DNA of 64,000 nucleotides from Tepidibacter mesophilus (GCF_002724055.1 NZ_BDQY01000004.1:1-64000); one strand, 5' to 3'; shown: positions 15,613 to 25,978, numbered from the stretch's first letter. The notes: generated from the sequence alone by a model not told the origin. Numbers and translations are program-made.

Positions 15613-16983
15613 TTAAGCTTTAGCAGTTATTAATTCTTCATTAAAATCTCTCAAAAATTTAGGAAGTTCCATAGATTCGTTAGTTCCTATAACAACATCC
15701 CATCCAGGTAAATTATCTTCAATGTCACCTTTTAAAACTGCTACCTTTCCAGGTATTATAAGCTTTCTGCACTTAGTTTTTTCTGATACTCCACTCTCTT
15801 TGATGAAGTTTGAAATACTACTTCCTCCGAATTTCCCAGCAGCCCAAGCTGTTAAAACAGAATATCCTCCAGCATCTGGTATTGCAAGCCACATTGGGAC
15901 CTTAGATCTTTCTATTTCTCCAGCTATTATAAAGTAAGTAAGAGCAAAGTCAACAGTAACAAGAACCGGAGAATTCTCATCTGGATTATTTATAGGATAA
16001 ATCTTAGGTTCAACTCTCATAGGTTTTTGAGGATCTGTATATATATTTTGTCTTAGAGCAAATAATGGAAGTGCTCTAGAATAATCTATATCATCAAGAA
16101 CTATTATAGATCCATACTTAATTGTAAATAAAGAAGATATCGCAACCTCCATATTCTTGTCACCTTTTGCAATCTCATTAGCAAATACAACTGAAGGATA
16201 TCCAAATGCTCTATCTCCCTCTTTTAAAGCAATTCTTCTTATTTGAACTGCATTAGTAAAGGATTCCTTAACATTGTCACCAGTAGGGTCTAATATTAAC
16301 TCTTTATATCCTAATTTATGAATATTTTCTACTAAACTATATAACTCTTCAAGATTATCTGCTTTGACACCTAATGCTAATTTGTCATTTTTAACAATAT
16401 CTACCATTTCTTTATAGTTTTCTTTGTTAGCTCCGTAAACTATAGGATTTTCTCCCTTAACTATTTCAAGACATTCTTTTAATACATCTATATCTTCACA
16501 AATTAACATATAAGCTACTTTTATTTCACTATCCTTGACTTTGTTTATTAATTTAATGTAATTTTCTTTATTTCCACTATATTTTAAGGCAGCTATTTCA
16601 ACCTTCATTTGTTCCCCGATTCTTATGTAGTCAACTTTTTTAATGTTCTCTATCTTTGTATTTATAGTTTCATCATCCATAGAGTCAGATAATAATACTG
16701 CAAATCTATTTCTATTAACAAAACTTTTTTCGTGTCTGAAAAGTACTGTTTCTCCACCTAGTTTATACTCATTTTCACCCTTACCTATAGTTAAAGATTT
16801 CATAGGTGGTGCAGTAGCATCTGAAAGTTTAGCTAATGCTTCTTCACTCATATGAGGACATTTTGATATTTCAGTTGCTCCTGCTGCAACCTTCATAGAA
16901 AATGCCATACATGTTGGAAATCCACAATCCTTACAGTTTTTCTTTGGAGATAACTTAAATATATCTAATCCTTTTAAAGCCAT
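15613..16983 (-). CDS. acsC: Corrinoid/iron-sulfur protein large subunit
   Basis: This 456-residue subunit carries the low-potential 4Fe-4S cluster (Cys17, Cys20, Cys25, Cys42 in NCKDCGFPTC...KCPH), followed by a TIM-barrel domain and a C-terminal B12-binding domain (about residues 330-446). With AcsD it shuttles the methyl group from AcsE to AcsB. The length matches the family. It is 27 bases downstream of acsD. The C-terminus ends cleanly with ELITAKA; the repeat starts beyond its TAA. Confidence 0.96.
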   Translation of the reverse strand: MALKGLDIFKLSPKKNCKDCGFPTCMAFSMKVAAGATEISKCPHMSEEALAKLSDATAPPMKSLTIGKGENEYKLGGETVLFRHEKSFVNRNRFAVLLSDSMDDETINTKIENIKKVDYIRIGEQMKVEIAALKYSGNKENYIKLINKVKDSEIKVAYMLICEDIDVLKECLEIVKGENPIVYGANKENYKEMVDIVKNDKLALGVKADNLEELYSLVENIHKLGYKELILDPTGDNVKESFTNAVQIRRIALKEGDRAFGYPSVVFANEIAKGDKNMEVAISSLFTIKYGSIIVLDDIDYSRALPLFALRQNIYTDPQKPMRVEPKIYPINNPDENSPVLVTVDFALTYFIIAGEIERSKVPMWLAIPDAGGYSVLTAWAAGKFGGSSISNFIKESGVSEKTKCRKLIIPGKVAVLKGDIEDNLPGWDVVIGTNESMELPKFLRDFNEELITAKA

Positions 16984-17010
16984 TTTTCTTTCCCCCTTAA
17001 CCTCTATTTA

Positions 17011-17955
17011 TTATGCTAATTCACATACAAATTTTTTCATAGTTTCTAAAGATTTCGGATGACGAAGTATAACCGCATTCGCTCCCCCCACTAGCATACT
17101 AGATGCAGTTGATATTTCCATAGTTATTCCTCTTTCTTCTTTACTTCCCCACTCTGGAACATCTTCAACATCAGCAACAGACTCTTTAACCGACCAAACT
17201 TCAAAAGAAACAGGTGCCATTATAGGCATTTGAAGTGTTTTATCATTTTGACCAAATGCTGCAAGTCTGATTCTATCCATAGTTGAAGCAACATACTCAT
17301 ATCCATATCCCACAGCCGAGCAACCTATGTTCATAACTATATTTTCCTCTTTAACTCCAAGTTGGCTTAACAATATATTTAATTGCTTAGCTAAGTTTAT
17401 ATCAACAGAAGACTCTGCTACTACTTTATGAGGATAAGCCATACCAGCTGCCGCTCCTACTGCTTTATAGTTTTCTTCAACGGCTGCTAAAAATAAACAA
17501 TTTTTACCATCAACTGCTGCTGCTACCTTTTCAAATACCTTTGCATCTTTTTCAAAGTTATTGCATCCAGAAATAACTACAGGTACCTCGACACTTTCTA
17601 CTACATCCTTTGCAACTTGTGCACATTCCTCAGCAGATCTATCTAATCCATTAGGATCAGCGCCTTCAAACTTTAAGCATATAAAATCAGGTTCCATTTC
17701 TTTTTCTACAAACTTAGCCCATTCAACTGGATTTTCAGCTACATCCTTATATAAATCTTTTAATGGCTCTATCCAATTTTCTGGGAATACATCTAATATT
17801 TCTACTCCCATCTTAGGTGTATTTCCACAATCTCCATCAAAACTGTAAAATGGCATTACATTTTCTCCACCTAATTTTAAAGCTTTTTCTCCAGTTCCAA
17901 TTTCAACTTCAGAAATTTTTCCTGCATATTTTTGAACAGACATTTTAAATGCCAC
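17011..17955 (-). CDS. acsD: Corrinoid/iron-sulfur protein small subunit
   Basis: The 314-residue TIM-barrel partner of AcsC covers the corrinoid and supports methyl transfer. Seen: GTGEKALKLGGENVMPFYSFDG near the N-terminus, the barrel strands PDFICLKFEGADP, VPVVISGCNNF and NIVMNIGCSAVGYGYEY, and a C-terminal SMLVGGANAVILRHP. The GTG start is preferred because GGGGG lies eight bases upstream; the next ATG is too far from any RBS. Order cooC-acsD-acsC. Confidence 0.95.
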   Translation of the reverse strand: MAFKMSVQKYAGKISEVEIGTGEKALKLGGENVMPFYSFDGDCGNTPKMGVEILDVFPENWIEPLKDLYKDVAENPVEWAKFVEKEMEPDFICLKFEGADPNGLDRSAEECAQVAKDVVESVEVPVVISGCNNFEKDAKVFEKVAAAVDGKNCLFLAAVEENYKAVGAAAGMAYPHKVVAESSVDINLAKQLNILLSQLGVKEENIVMNIGCSAVGYGYEYVASTMDRIRLAAFGQNDKTLQMPIMAPVSFEVWSVKESVADVEDVPEWGSKEERGITMEISTASSMLVGGANAVILRHPKSLETMKKFVCELA

Positions 17956-17983
17956 AAAAATCGCCCCCTTAATAACTACTTTT

Positions 17984-18751
17984 TTAAATTTCTATTTCAG
18001 ATAATATCTCTTTAATAGCTAGTTTAGATTTATTGTCTTCTGGTAACTTAACTAATGGTATTCCGCTTGAATCGTATTCATATATCATTTCATCCATCGG
18101 GACTATGCCTATTAGATTCAAACCTTGAATTGCAATTTCTTCTTTTACCCCTTCGTGTAACTGTCCATCCATTGCTTTATTAACTATTAGATGTATATTA
18201 CTAACTTTTAAATTAAGTTCTTTTACAAGTTCTTTGATTCTTCCAACTGCTTGAATGCTTCTTCTTGAACAATCACTTACAAGAAATAAAGTATCTATAT
18301 GTTTAGTAGTTTTTCTACTTAGATGTTCCATCCCAGCTTCATTATCTATAACTAAGTATTTATAACTATCAGATAATGAATCTGTTTGTTCCCTTAAAAC
18401 TCCATTTACATAACAGTAACAACCTTGTCCTTCTGATCTTCCCATAACCAAAAGATCGTACCCATTTCCCTCTGTTACAGCGGTATTTAGTCTATACTTT
18501 AAATACTGAGCTTTAGTCATACCTCCAGGAAATCCATTTCCAGATATCTCTCTCTGACTTACTTCTTCTCTTATTTCTCCTATAGTGCATTCTACATCTA
18601 CACCTAATACCTCATTTATGTTTGCATTTGCATCTGCATCAACAACAAGTATTGGATTTTCTCCTTTTTTAACCAAATTGTCTATTAAAAGCCCTGTCAA
18701 GCTAGTTTTTCCAGTTCCACCTTTTCCTGCTACAGCTATTGTATATCCCAT
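17984..18751 (-). CDS. cooC: CooC-type nickel-insertion ATPase
   Basis: A 255-residue MinD/SIMIBI-class ATPase with a deviant Walker A (AGKGGTGKTS, residues 8-17) and VVDADANANINEV (Walker A' Asp). The CYCYVNG pair of Cys corresponds to the CXC nickel-binding site of CooC dimers. It matures the Ni site of CODH or of acetyl-CoA synthase. It sits between lpdA and acsD, next to the ACS genes, while a paralogue sits next to cooS. One may serve CODH and the other AcsB, but sequence alone does not decide. Confidence 0.9.
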   Translation of the reverse strand: MGYTIAVAGKGGTGKTSLTGLLIDNLVKKGENPILVVDADANANINEVLGVDVECTIGEIREEVSQREISGNGFPGGMTKAQYLKYRLNTAVTEGNGYDLLVMGRSEGQGCYCYVNGVLREQTDSLSDSYKYLVIDNEAGMEHLSRKTTKHIDTLFLVSDCSRRSIQAVGRIKELVKELNLKVSNIHLIVNKAMDGQLHEGVKEEIAIQGLNLIGIVPMDEMIYEYDSSGIPLVKLPEDNKSKLAIKEILSEIEI

Positions 18752-18807
18752 TACTATACCCCCTAACTTGTATAACAGACAGAGCTTTTAATAAAGCTCT
18801 ATCTTTA

Positions 18808-20202
18808 TTAAGCGTCAGCTTTTGCTTTTGTAACTGAATGTACACATTCTCCATGTACATCATGTAAAGCTTCCATCAATCCTTCTGATAAAGTTGGATG
18901 AGGATGAATAGCATCTCCTACTTGTTCTACAGTAAGCCCTAAGCTAACAGCCAAAGTAAGCTCTGTTAATAAGTCTGTCGCATGAGGACCTATAATAGAA
19001 GCTCCTACTATCTTATCTTCACTATCTGCTAATACCTTTATAAACCCTTGGAATTTTCCTATTGCTTGAGCTTTTCCAAGTCCCCTAAACTCAAATTTAC
19101 CTGTTTTATACTGTATACCTTTTTCCTCTAACTGCTTTTCAGTAAGCCCAACACCTGCAACCTCAGGCTCTGTATATACACATCTTGGAATAGCTGTATA
19201 ATCTATTTTCTTATCTTTTCCAAGAGCATTCTGAACTGCTATCATACCTTCCTTAGAAGCTACATGTGCAAGGAAAGGGCTATCTACGATATCCCCTATT
19301 GCATATATTCCATCTATATTTGTTTGCATTTTTTCATCTACTACTATTTTTCCTCTTTCTATTTCAATCCCAAGCTCTTGTATTCCTAAGTTTTCAAGGT
19401 AAGGTTTTCTACCAACAGAAACTAACATAATATCCGCTTCTACTGATTTTCCATTATCAAGATTCGCTACGACTTTCCCATCCTCAATATTACAGTTTTG
19501 TATTTTTTTGTCTGTTAATAGTTTAATTTTATCCTTTTTAAAGCTTCTTTGCAACTGTTTAGCTACATCTTTATCTTCAAAAGGAAGAACTTGGTCATTC
19601 ATCTCAACTATAGAAACTTCAGTTCCTAGAGTTCTAAAAAATTGACCAAACTCACATCCGATTACTCCACCTCCAACTATTAACATAGACTTTGGAAGTT
19701 CTTTCAAATTCAAAGCCTCATCGCTAGTTATAACTTTTTCACCATCATATGGGAACATAGGAGGTACTATAGGTACAGATCCTGTTGCAAGTATTATCTT
19801 ATCCGCTTTTATTACTTCCTTTGATCCATCCTCTTTAGAAACCTCTATTTCATTCTTGCTTATTAATTTTCCAAATCCATTTACAAGCTTTACACCTTTT
19901 TTTTCAAATAAAAATTCTATTCCTTTTACAAGTTGCTCTACGATTTTATCTTTTCTATTCATCATAGATTCAAAATCTGCATTAATAGTACCGTCTATAT
20001 TAATGCCATAGCTTTTAGACTCTCTAACATTCATCAACATCTCTGAACATGCAAGCAATGCCTTAGTAGGTATACATCCAACGTTTAAGCAAGTTCCACC
20101 TACTCTTCTTTTTTCTATTAATGTAACATCAGCACCCATCATAGATGCTTTAATAGCCGCTACGTATCCTCCTGGTCCTCCCCCTATTACTGCTATTTTC
20201 AT
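18808..20202 (-). CDS. lpdA: Dihydrolipoyl dehydrogenase
   Basis: The 464-residue FAD flavoenzyme re-oxidises dihydrolipoyl-GcvH with NAD+. It has GGGPGGYVAA (FAD site), the redox disulfide GGTCLNVGCIP near residues 35-45, an NAD site VGGGVIGCEFG, YAIGDIV (second FAD motif) and the C-terminal HPHPTLSE with the catalytic His-Glu pair. It has no N-terminal lipoyl domain. It is embedded between metF and cooC and is the L-protein partner for the gcvH further down. Confidence 0.95.
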   Translation of the reverse strand: MKIAVIGGGPGGYVAAIKASMMGADVTLIEKRRVGGTCLNVGCIPTKALLACSEMLMNVRESKSYGINIDGTINADFESMMNRKDKIVEQLVKGIEFLFEKKGVKLVNGFGKLISKNEIEVSKEDGSKEVIKADKIILATGSVPIVPPMFPYDGEKVITSDEALNLKELPKSMLIVGGGVIGCEFGQFFRTLGTEVSIVEMNDQVLPFEDKDVAKQLQRSFKKDKIKLLTDKKIQNCNIEDGKVVANLDNGKSVEADIMLVSVGRKPYLENLGIQELGIEIERGKIVVDEKMQTNIDGIYAIGDIVDSPFLAHVASKEGMIAVQNALGKDKKIDYTAIPRCVYTEPEVAGVGLTEKQLEEKGIQYKTGKFEFRGLGKAQAIGKFQGFIKVLADSEDKIVGASIIGPHATDLLTELTLAVSLGLTVEQVGDAIHPHPTLSEGLMEALHDVHGECVHSVTKAKADA

Positions 20203-20338
20203 CTAAAATCCCCCAATTTTTCTCTATTTTTATGCATTTTACGTGCATTTATATGCATCTGTATGTATAAATAAAGCCATCCTACTGTTTTTGCATTAAA
20301 ACAACATATGACTGTCTAATGATTTTTATTGAGTAATT
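20203..20338 (-). other. Spacer between metF and lpdA
   Basis: About 135 bases with repeated ATGCAT-like words (TTTATGCATTTTACGTGCAT) and the RBS of lpdA (TTGGGGGA). I see no convincing terminator or promoter. It is longer than most gaps in the operon. Confidence 0.4.
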
Positions 20339-21274
20339 CTATAATCCAGCAGCATCTAGTATCGCTGGTACATTTTCTTCTGCTCCAATTGCCATTATGT
20401 GTACCCCATCACATAAGTTTTCTTCTCTTAATTGTCTTATAAATTCGCCAGCAACATTAATTCCTTCTTGAACTCTAGCATCTGACTTTAATTTTTTTAC
20501 TTCTTTCTCTGTTGCTCCATCTGGTATTTCTACATTATTTGCAGAATTCTTTATTCTTTCTATAACCTCTTCCGGCACATATATTCCAGGAACATTGGCA
20601 TTCATAAATCTAGCCATTCCAACATTTTTCAAAGGTATTATTCCAGCTAATACTTTGCAATCTAAATGCTTAGTTTTTTCTCTAAATTCTCTCATCGTAT
20701 CTATATCAAATACAGCTTGAGTTTGGAAGAATTTAGCTCCTGCTTTTATCTTTTTCTCCATCTTAAGTATTTGTACTTCTAAAGGAGCATATCTTGGAGT
20801 TACACAAGCTCCTAGATAAAATTCCGGACTACCTTTCAATTCATTCCCAACCATATCAGCTCCACCCATTAGAGTTTCAGCTGTTTGAAGTATTCCTACT
20901 GAATCTAAATCATAAACAGGCTTTGCTCCAGGATGATCTCCTACTACTGTATGATCTCCTGTTAAAGCTAGCATGTTCTTAATTTCAAATAATCCAGCTG
21001 ATAATAATTCTCCTTGTATAGCTATTCTATTTCTATCTCTTCCTGTCATTTGAAGAACAGGCTCAAGACCCTCATCCTTTAAAACCTTACATGTAGCAAG
21101 AGATGTTGTTCTCATAACAGCTGATTGAAAATCCGTTACATTTACTCCCTGTACTCTTCCCTTTATCATCCTTGCACACTCTATTAAATGTTTAAAATCA
21201 ATCCCTTTAGGAGGAGCCATTTCAGCTGTAACACCGAATTCCCCACTTTCTAAAGCCTTTCTTAATAAGCTCAT
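20339..21274 (-). CDS. metF: Methylenetetrahydrofolate reductase, catalytic subunit
   Basis: The 311-residue TIM-barrel flavoprotein reduces 5,10-methylene-THF to 5-methyl-THF. Seen: FGVTAEMAPPKG (catalytic Glu), VNVTDFQSAVMRTT, QMTGRDRNRIAIQGEL, LTGDH and FFQTQAVFDID. The start is the ATG after AGGGGGATTTGAG; a longer reading would overlap the end of metV. Together with MetV (the preceding gene) it forms the MetVF-type reductase of acetogens. No Hdr- or RnfC-like partner gene is adjacent, so the electron donor is not shown here. Confidence 0.93.
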   Translation of the reverse strand: MSLLRKALESGEFGVTAEMAPPKGIDFKHLIECARMIKGRVQGVNVTDFQSAVMRTTSLATCKVLKDEGLEPVLQMTGRDRNRIAIQGELLSAGLFEIKNMLALTGDHTVVGDHPGAKPVYDLDSVGILQTAETLMGGADMVGNELKGSPEFYLGACVTPRYAPLEVQILKMEKKIKAGAKFFQTQAVFDIDTMREFREKTKHLDCKVLAGIIPLKNVGMARFMNANVPGIYVPEEVIERIKNSANNVEIPDGATEKEVKKLKSDARVQEGINVAGEFIRQLREENLCDGVHIMAIGAEENVPAILDAAGL

Positions 21275-21297
21275 CTCAAATCCCCCTTTTAAACCTT

Positions 21298-21966
21298 CTA
21301 AGCTTCCGCTAATTCTTCTTTTTTCTTTAAGTTTATATGTCTTGGATTTGCACATTTTTTATAGTCTTTAGCTGGTTTTATAGCTGTTAAATTATCAAGC
21401 TGATCTAATTCTTTTAATCTCTCATAGATTTTTATCCATGCGCAATCATTTTGTGAATCAACCTCACATTTTCCATCTTTGGCTCCACCACATGCTCCAT
21501 TTAGTAATCCTTTAGCACACATAGTAACAGGACATATACCTCCCGTCCACCCAAGTTCACATTCACCACAAGCCTTGCAAGATTCAGAGAATTGACCAAC
21601 TCTTTCAATTTCTCCAATAAACATAGTGTTATTTCCTGGATATACTGGAATTTTAACATTCTTAGCTATAGTTTGAGTTCCATCTCCACAAGCTAAAGAA
21701 ATTATAGCATCCGATTCTTTTAATTCTGCTTTTAATGATTTTAAATCTTTTTTTACTTTTAATAAATTACATGATGGATCTAAAAGCTTTACCCCTAAAA
21801 CTTCTTTACCATTTTCTTGTAATATATTTTTCATTTCTTCAATTTCTTCTTCTCCACCGACCTTACATGTTGATGCACATAATGAACATCCTGTAACTAT
21901 CACCTTTTGAGCATCCTTTATATAATCTAGAACTTCCTCTAAAGGTTTTTTTTCTGAAATTATCAT
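21298..21966 (-). CDS. metV: MetV, zinc/iron-sulfur partner of methylene-THF reductase
   Basis: A 222-residue protein with two Cys-rich parts: CSLCASTCKVGG near the N-terminus and ESCKACGECELGWTGGICPVTMCAKGLLNGACGG toward the C-terminus. This corresponds to the MTHFR C-terminal zinc-binding family found with MetF in acetogens, where it links MetF to an electron donor. It precedes metF by 23 bases. The CxxCxxC and multiple later Cys suggest Zn or Fe-S binding. Confidence 0.88.
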   Translation of the reverse strand: MIISEKKPLEEVLDYIKDAQKVIVTGCSLCASTCKVGGEEEIEEMKNILQENGKEVLGVKLLDPSCNLLKVKKDLKSLKAELKESDAIISLACGDGTQTIAKNVKIPVYPGNNTMFIGEIERVGQFSESCKACGECELGWTGGICPVTMCAKGLLNGACGGAKDGKCEVDSQNDCAWIKIYERLKELDQLDNLTAIKPAKDYKKCANPRHINLKKKEELAEA

Positions 21967-21985
21967 CTCTATTCCCCCCCTTGTT

Positions 21986-22858
21986 TTATGCGTTATTTTG
22001 CATTTTACAAGCTTTAACTATATGTTTAGCAAGTACAGAAGTTGTAACAGATCCAACTCCAGCAGGAACTGGTGTTATCATAGATGCTTTACCCTTAACA
22101 TCCTCTGTATCAACATCTCCACATAATTTTCCATTTTCATCAACATTTATTCCAACATCTATAACTACTGCGCCTTCTTTTACAAAGTTTGCTTTAACCA
22201 TTTTAGCTCTTCCAACAGCAGCTACTAATACATCCGCTTCACTTGTAACTTTTTCTAAATCTTTAGTTCTTGAATGACATATAGTAACTGTTGCATTCTC
22301 GTTTAATAAAAGCATTGCAGCTGGTTTTCCAACAACCATAGATCTTCCAAGTACAGCTACTTTCTTTCCAGAAAGTTCTACACCATAGTGCTTTAATATT
22401 TCTACTACTGCAGTAGGTGTACATGGTGGATATCCTGATTTGTCTCCCTCCATAACCTTTGCCGCATTTACAGGGCTAAAACAATCTATATCTTTTTCAG
22501 GAGATATAACATATTTTATTTGTTCTTCATTTAAATGTTTTGGAAGAGGTCTAAAGCATAATATACCGTGAGTCGAATTGTCTTCATTTGCCTTTTTTAA
22601 TTCATTTATGTAATCTTCTTGAGTTATATCCTCAGAAAGTTCCTTAACTTCTGTCAATATACCTACTGTTTCACATCTTTTAAGTGCCCCACGCTCATAT
22701 GCTAAGTCGTCTCCTCTCGCACCTACTCTAACTATTGTAAGCTTAGGATTGATTCCTTTAGACTTTAACTCTTCTACTTCTTTTGTTAACTCAGCTGATA
22801 TTTTATCAGCAACTGGTTTTCCTTTTATAATACTATCCATAACTACTGCATCTGCCAT
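21986..22858 (-). CDS. folD: Bifunctional methylene-THF dehydrogenase / methenyl-THF cyclohydrolase
   Basis: The 290-residue FolD catalyses the NAD(P)-dependent methylene-THF to methenyl-THF step and has a cyclohydrolase site. Seen: IVRVGARGDDLAYERGALKRCE with the catalytic Tyr/Lys region, FRPLPKHLNE, GYPPCTPTA, LGRSMVVGKPAAMLL and VIDVGIN near the C-terminus. A separate cyclohydrolase, FchA, is encoded next door, so FolD may act mainly as dehydrogenase here. Confidence 0.94.
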   Translation of the reverse strand: MADAVVMDSIIKGKPVADKISAELTKEVEELKSKGINPKLTIVRVGARGDDLAYERGALKRCETVGILTEVKELSEDITQEDYINELKKANEDNSTHGILCFRPLPKHLNEEQIKYVISPEKDIDCFSPVNAAKVMEGDKSGYPPCTPTAVVEILKHYGVELSGKKVAVLGRSMVVGKPAAMLLLNENATVTICHSRTKDLEKVTSEADVLVAAVGRAKMVKANFVKEGAVVIDVGINVDENGKLCGDVDTEDVKGKASMITPVPAGVGSVTTSVLAKHIVKACKMQNNA

Positions 22859-22873
22859 TTAAAATTCCCCTTT

Positions 22874-23506
22874 CTATTTACAAAGTTCTTGCTCAACTTT
22901 TTTGTAAACCTCATCAGCTATCTTAATTCCTTCGCAAACTAATCTATCTGTCTCTTCTTTAACTTTATTTACATACTCTTGATCTTTTATAGAGTTTATA
23001 TTTATAGCTACATTTAATTTTCCACTTATAATGGCAGCTCTTAAACACTGTACCCCTACTCCTATATCACTTATAGCAAGCATTGAAGTCTTACCAACCA
23101 ACTCTTCATGGAGTTTTATAGCATCATAGCAAGTTCTTACTATTTCTATAGGAACCGAACATGCTGTTTTCAAAGCTTCTTCCATTACTTTATCTTTTTC
23201 TTTTTTCTCTTCTTCTGTGTTAGCTTTTATTCCATATGCCTTTGATAAAGGTAGGAAATTTTCAGCATCTTCATCTACCATCTTTAGTAACTCTTCTTGA
23301 ATTTTAGTAGCTTTTTCTAATGCTTCTTTAACTACATCTTCATATTCAGCGTATTTTTTCTTTCCTATCGTCAAGTTGCAAACCATGCTTCCAAGAGCCA
23401 TTCCTATAGCTCCTACCAAAGCTGCTGCCCCTCCACCTCCAGGGACAGCTGCTTTAGAAGCAAGAACTTCAACGAACTCCATAGAGTTTTTCTCTATTAA
23501 TTTCAT
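22874..23506 (-). CDS. fchA: Methenyltetrahydrofolate cyclohydrolase
   Basis: The 210-residue helical protein of the FchA / formiminotransferase-cyclodeaminase family hydrolyses methenyl-THF to 10-formyl-THF (reversible). The signature near the N-terminus is KAAVPGGGGAAALVGAIGMALGSMV, with VDEDAENFLPLSKAYG following. It has normal length. It sits between fhs and folD, in pathway order. Confidence 0.93.
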   Translation of the reverse strand: MKLIEKNSMEFVEVLASKAAVPGGGGAAALVGAIGMALGSMVCNLTIGKKKYAEYEDVVKEALEKATKIQEELLKMVDEDAENFLPLSKAYGIKANTEEEKKEKDKVMEEALKTACSVPIEIVRTCYDAIKLHEELVGKTSMLAISDIGVGVQCLRAAIISGKLNVAININSIKDQEYVNKVKEETDRLVCEGIKIADEVYKKVEQELCK

Positions 23507-23526
23507 ATTAGTTCCTCCTATTATTC

Positions 23527-25203
23527 TTAGAATAATCCTGCTATTGTTCCATTTGCATCTACATCTATTTTCTCTGCTGCTGGAACCTTTGGAAGTCCTG
23601 GCATCTTCATTATTTCGCCAGTTAAAGCTACTATAAATCCAGCTCCGGCTGAAACTGTTACTTGTCTTACAGTTATATTAAACCCTGTAGGTCTTCCAAG
23701 TTTTGTTTGATCATCAGTTAATGAATACTGAGTTTTTGCCATACATATAGGCATTTCTTTAAAACCAAGTTTTTCAAGATTTTCTATTTCCTTAGTTGCA
23801 GCTGGAGTGAAGTCAACATCATCCGCTCCATATATTTTTTGAGCTATAGCTCTTATTTTATCTTTAATCGGCATATCAGATTCGTATGCAAAAGTAAAGT
23901 CGTTATCTTCTTCTTCTATTAATCTAAGAACTTCTTTAGCTACTTCAACTCCACCTTCTCCACCTTTTGCCCATACTTCTGATAGAGCAACATTAACACC
24001 TAGTTCTTCACATTTTTGTTTAACTAAATTAAGTTCAGCTTCTGTATCAAGTGGGAATCTATTTATAGCGACTACTGCAGGTAATTTATATACCTTAGTA
24101 ATATTTTCAACATGTTTTAATAAGTTTGGAAGTCCATTTTCTAATGCTTCTAAGTTTTCTTCATTTAAATCATTCTTAGCTACTCCACCATTGTATTTAA
24201 GAGCTCTAACAGTCGCAACTATTATAACTGCATCAGGCTTTAAATCAGCCATTCTACATTTAATATCTAAGAATTTTTCAGCTCCAAGGTCAGCTCCAAA
24301 TCCTGCTTCTGTTATCACATAGTCTGCAAAGTGCATAGCCATCTTAGTAGCTATTACAGAGTTACAACCATGGGCTATATTTGCAAATGGTCCTCCGTGA
24401 ACGAATGCTGGTGTTCCTTCAAGCGTTTGTACAAGGTTTGGTTTTAGAGCATCTTTTAAAAGTGCTGCCATAGCGCCGTGTGCATTTATATCTCCAGCAG
24501 TAACAGGCTCTCCAGCTCTACTATAACCAATTATTATTTTAGACAGCCTTTCTTTTAAATCTGATATATTATTTGCAAGACAAAACGCTGCCATGATTTC
24601 AGATGCAACAGTTATATCAAATCCATCTTCTCTTGGCATTCCATTAGCCTTTCCACCAAGTCCATCAACTACAAATCTTAACTGTCTATCATTCATATCA
24701 ACACATCTTCTCCAAGTTACTCTTCTTGGATCAATATCAAGTTTATTTCCTTGATATATATGGTTATCTATCATAGCTGCAAGTAAGTTGTTTGCAGCAC
24801 CTATAGCATGGAAGTCTCCAGTAAAATGTAAGTTTATATCTTCCATTGGAACAACTTGTGCATACCCTCCACCAGCTGCTCCACCTTTAACTCCAAATAC
24901 AGGTCCAAGAGATGGCTCTCTTAGGGCAACCAAAACATTTTTGTCAAGCTTAGCAAGTCCATCTGCAACACCTATAGTTGTAGTTGTTTTTCCTTCTCCA
25001 GCTGGTGTTGGATTTATAGCTGTAGTTAATATTAATTTAGATTTTTTGCCAGTTTCTCTCTTTAATAAGTTATAATCGACTTTAGCTTTATATTTTCCAT
25101 ACAACTCAATATCTTCTTCCGTCAAATTAAGCTTTTTAGCAATTTCCCTTATATCTTGAGGCTTAGCTTCTTGAGCTATTTCAATATCAGATTTAAAACT
25201 CAT
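23527..25203 (-). CDS. fhs: Formate-tetrahydrofolate ligase
   Basis: The 558-residue ATP-dependent enzyme activates formate on THF. It has the ATP loop [14 protein letters not shown] (near residue 67), [35 protein letters not shown] and a C-terminal [14 protein letters not shown]. Length matches the family. It follows acsF with only one base between stop and start, so the genes are tightly coupled. Confidence 0.97.
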   Translation of the reverse strand: MSFKSDIEIAQEAKPQDIREIAKKLNLTEEDIELYGKYKAKVDYNLLKRETGKKSKLILTTAINPTPAGEGKTTTTIGVADGLAKLDKNVLVALREPSLGPVFGVKGGAAGGGYAQVVPMEDINLHFTGDFHAIGAANNLLAAMIDNHIYQGNKLDIDPRRVTWRRCVDMNDRQLRFVVDGLGGKANGMPREDGFDITVASEIMAAFCLANNISDLKERLSKIIIGYSRAGEPVTAGDINAHGAMAALLKDALKPNLVQTLEGTPAFVHGGPFANIAHGCNSVIATKMAMHFADYVITEAGFGADLGAEKFLDIKCRMADLKPDAVIIVATVRALKYNGGVAKNDLNEENLEALENGLPNLLKHVENITKVYKLPAVVAINRFPLDTEAELNLVKQKCEELGVNVALSEVWAKGGEGGVEVAKEVLRLIEEEDNDFTFAYESDMPIKDKIRAIAQKIYGADDVDFTPAATKEIENLEKLGFKEMPICMAKTQYSLTDDQTKLGRPTGFNITVRQVTVSAGAGFIVALTGEIMKMPGLPKVPAAEKIDVDANGTIAGLF

Positions 25204-25204
25204 T

Positions 25205-25978
25205 TTAAATTCCCCCTTGTATTTTTTGTTTTATGTACTTTATCTCCTCTCTAGTTTTTTTGCTATTATCATAAGGAGATAAATTTGACCTGTCTGAATT
25301 TATTACATCTTCATTATAATATATAAAACCTAAAAATTCTTCTTTTTTAACATTGTCTATTATAAAACATTCGTCTTTTTGATTTCTTATCTTATTTGCA
25401 ACTACCCAAACTTTGCGAACTCCTAAATCCTCAGCTAACTTCCTTACCTTTCTATAAGTCTGAAGACTTCTTTCTCCTGGTTCAACTACTACTATAAAAG
25501 CATCTACTCCTTGAGCTGTTCCTCTTGCTAAATGTTCAATTCCAGCTTCCATATCCATTACAACTACATCTTTATTTTGAAGAATCAAATGAGAAGTAAG
25601 TCTTTTTAGTAATACATGTTCTGGGCAAACACACCCAGAGCCACCAGTATCAACAGTTCCCATGCTAAGAACGCCTACTCCATTATACTCCTTACAGTAT
25701 CTATCAGGTATGTCATCTACTTTTGGATTCATTTTAAACATTTTAGCAAACGATCCAGCTTGTGCACTAGTTCTTTCTTCTACTAAATTTTTCATTTCTG
25801 ATATGGGTACTATTTCATCTATTAGTTTTTGTGGAAATCCTAATGCCAAAGCTAAATTGGCATCAGGATCTGCATCAACTGATAAAACTCGATAACCTTC
25901 GTCTGCATATATTCTAGAGAGCATTGCTGAAAATGTTGTTTTTCCTACTCCACCTTTTCCTGTTACAGCTATTTTCAT
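25205..25978 (-). CDS. acsF: AcsF/CooC-type nickel-insertion ATPase (second copy)
   Basis: A 257-residue SIMIBI ATPase with deviant Walker [13 protein letters not shown] (residues 6-17), [15 protein letters not shown], and [10 protein letters not shown] holding the CXC metal-binding pair. It lies between cooS and fhs. Position next to cooS suggests maturation of the CODH C-cluster, while the paralogue at 17984 is beside the ACS genes. The acsF/cooC naming of the two copies is provisional. RBS AAAGGTGA. Confidence 0.88.
   Translation of the reverse strand: MKIAVTGKGGVGKTTFSAMLSRIYADEGYRVLSVDADPDANLALALGFPQKLIDEIVPISEMKNLVEERTSAQAGSFAKMFKMNPKVDDIPDRYCKEYNGVGVLSMGTVDTGGSGCVCPEHVLLKRLTSHLILQNKDVVVMDMEAGIEHLARGTAQGVDAFIVVVEPGERSLQTYRKVRKLAEDLGVRKVWVVANKIRNQKDECFIIDNVKKEEFLGFIYYNEDVINSDRSNLSPYDNSKKTREEIKYIKQKIQGGI

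Noticed and set aside
20203-20338. Possible further family 2 copy between metF and lpdA
   Set aside because: Only short scattered matches on the reverse strand; neither hairpin can be drawn.
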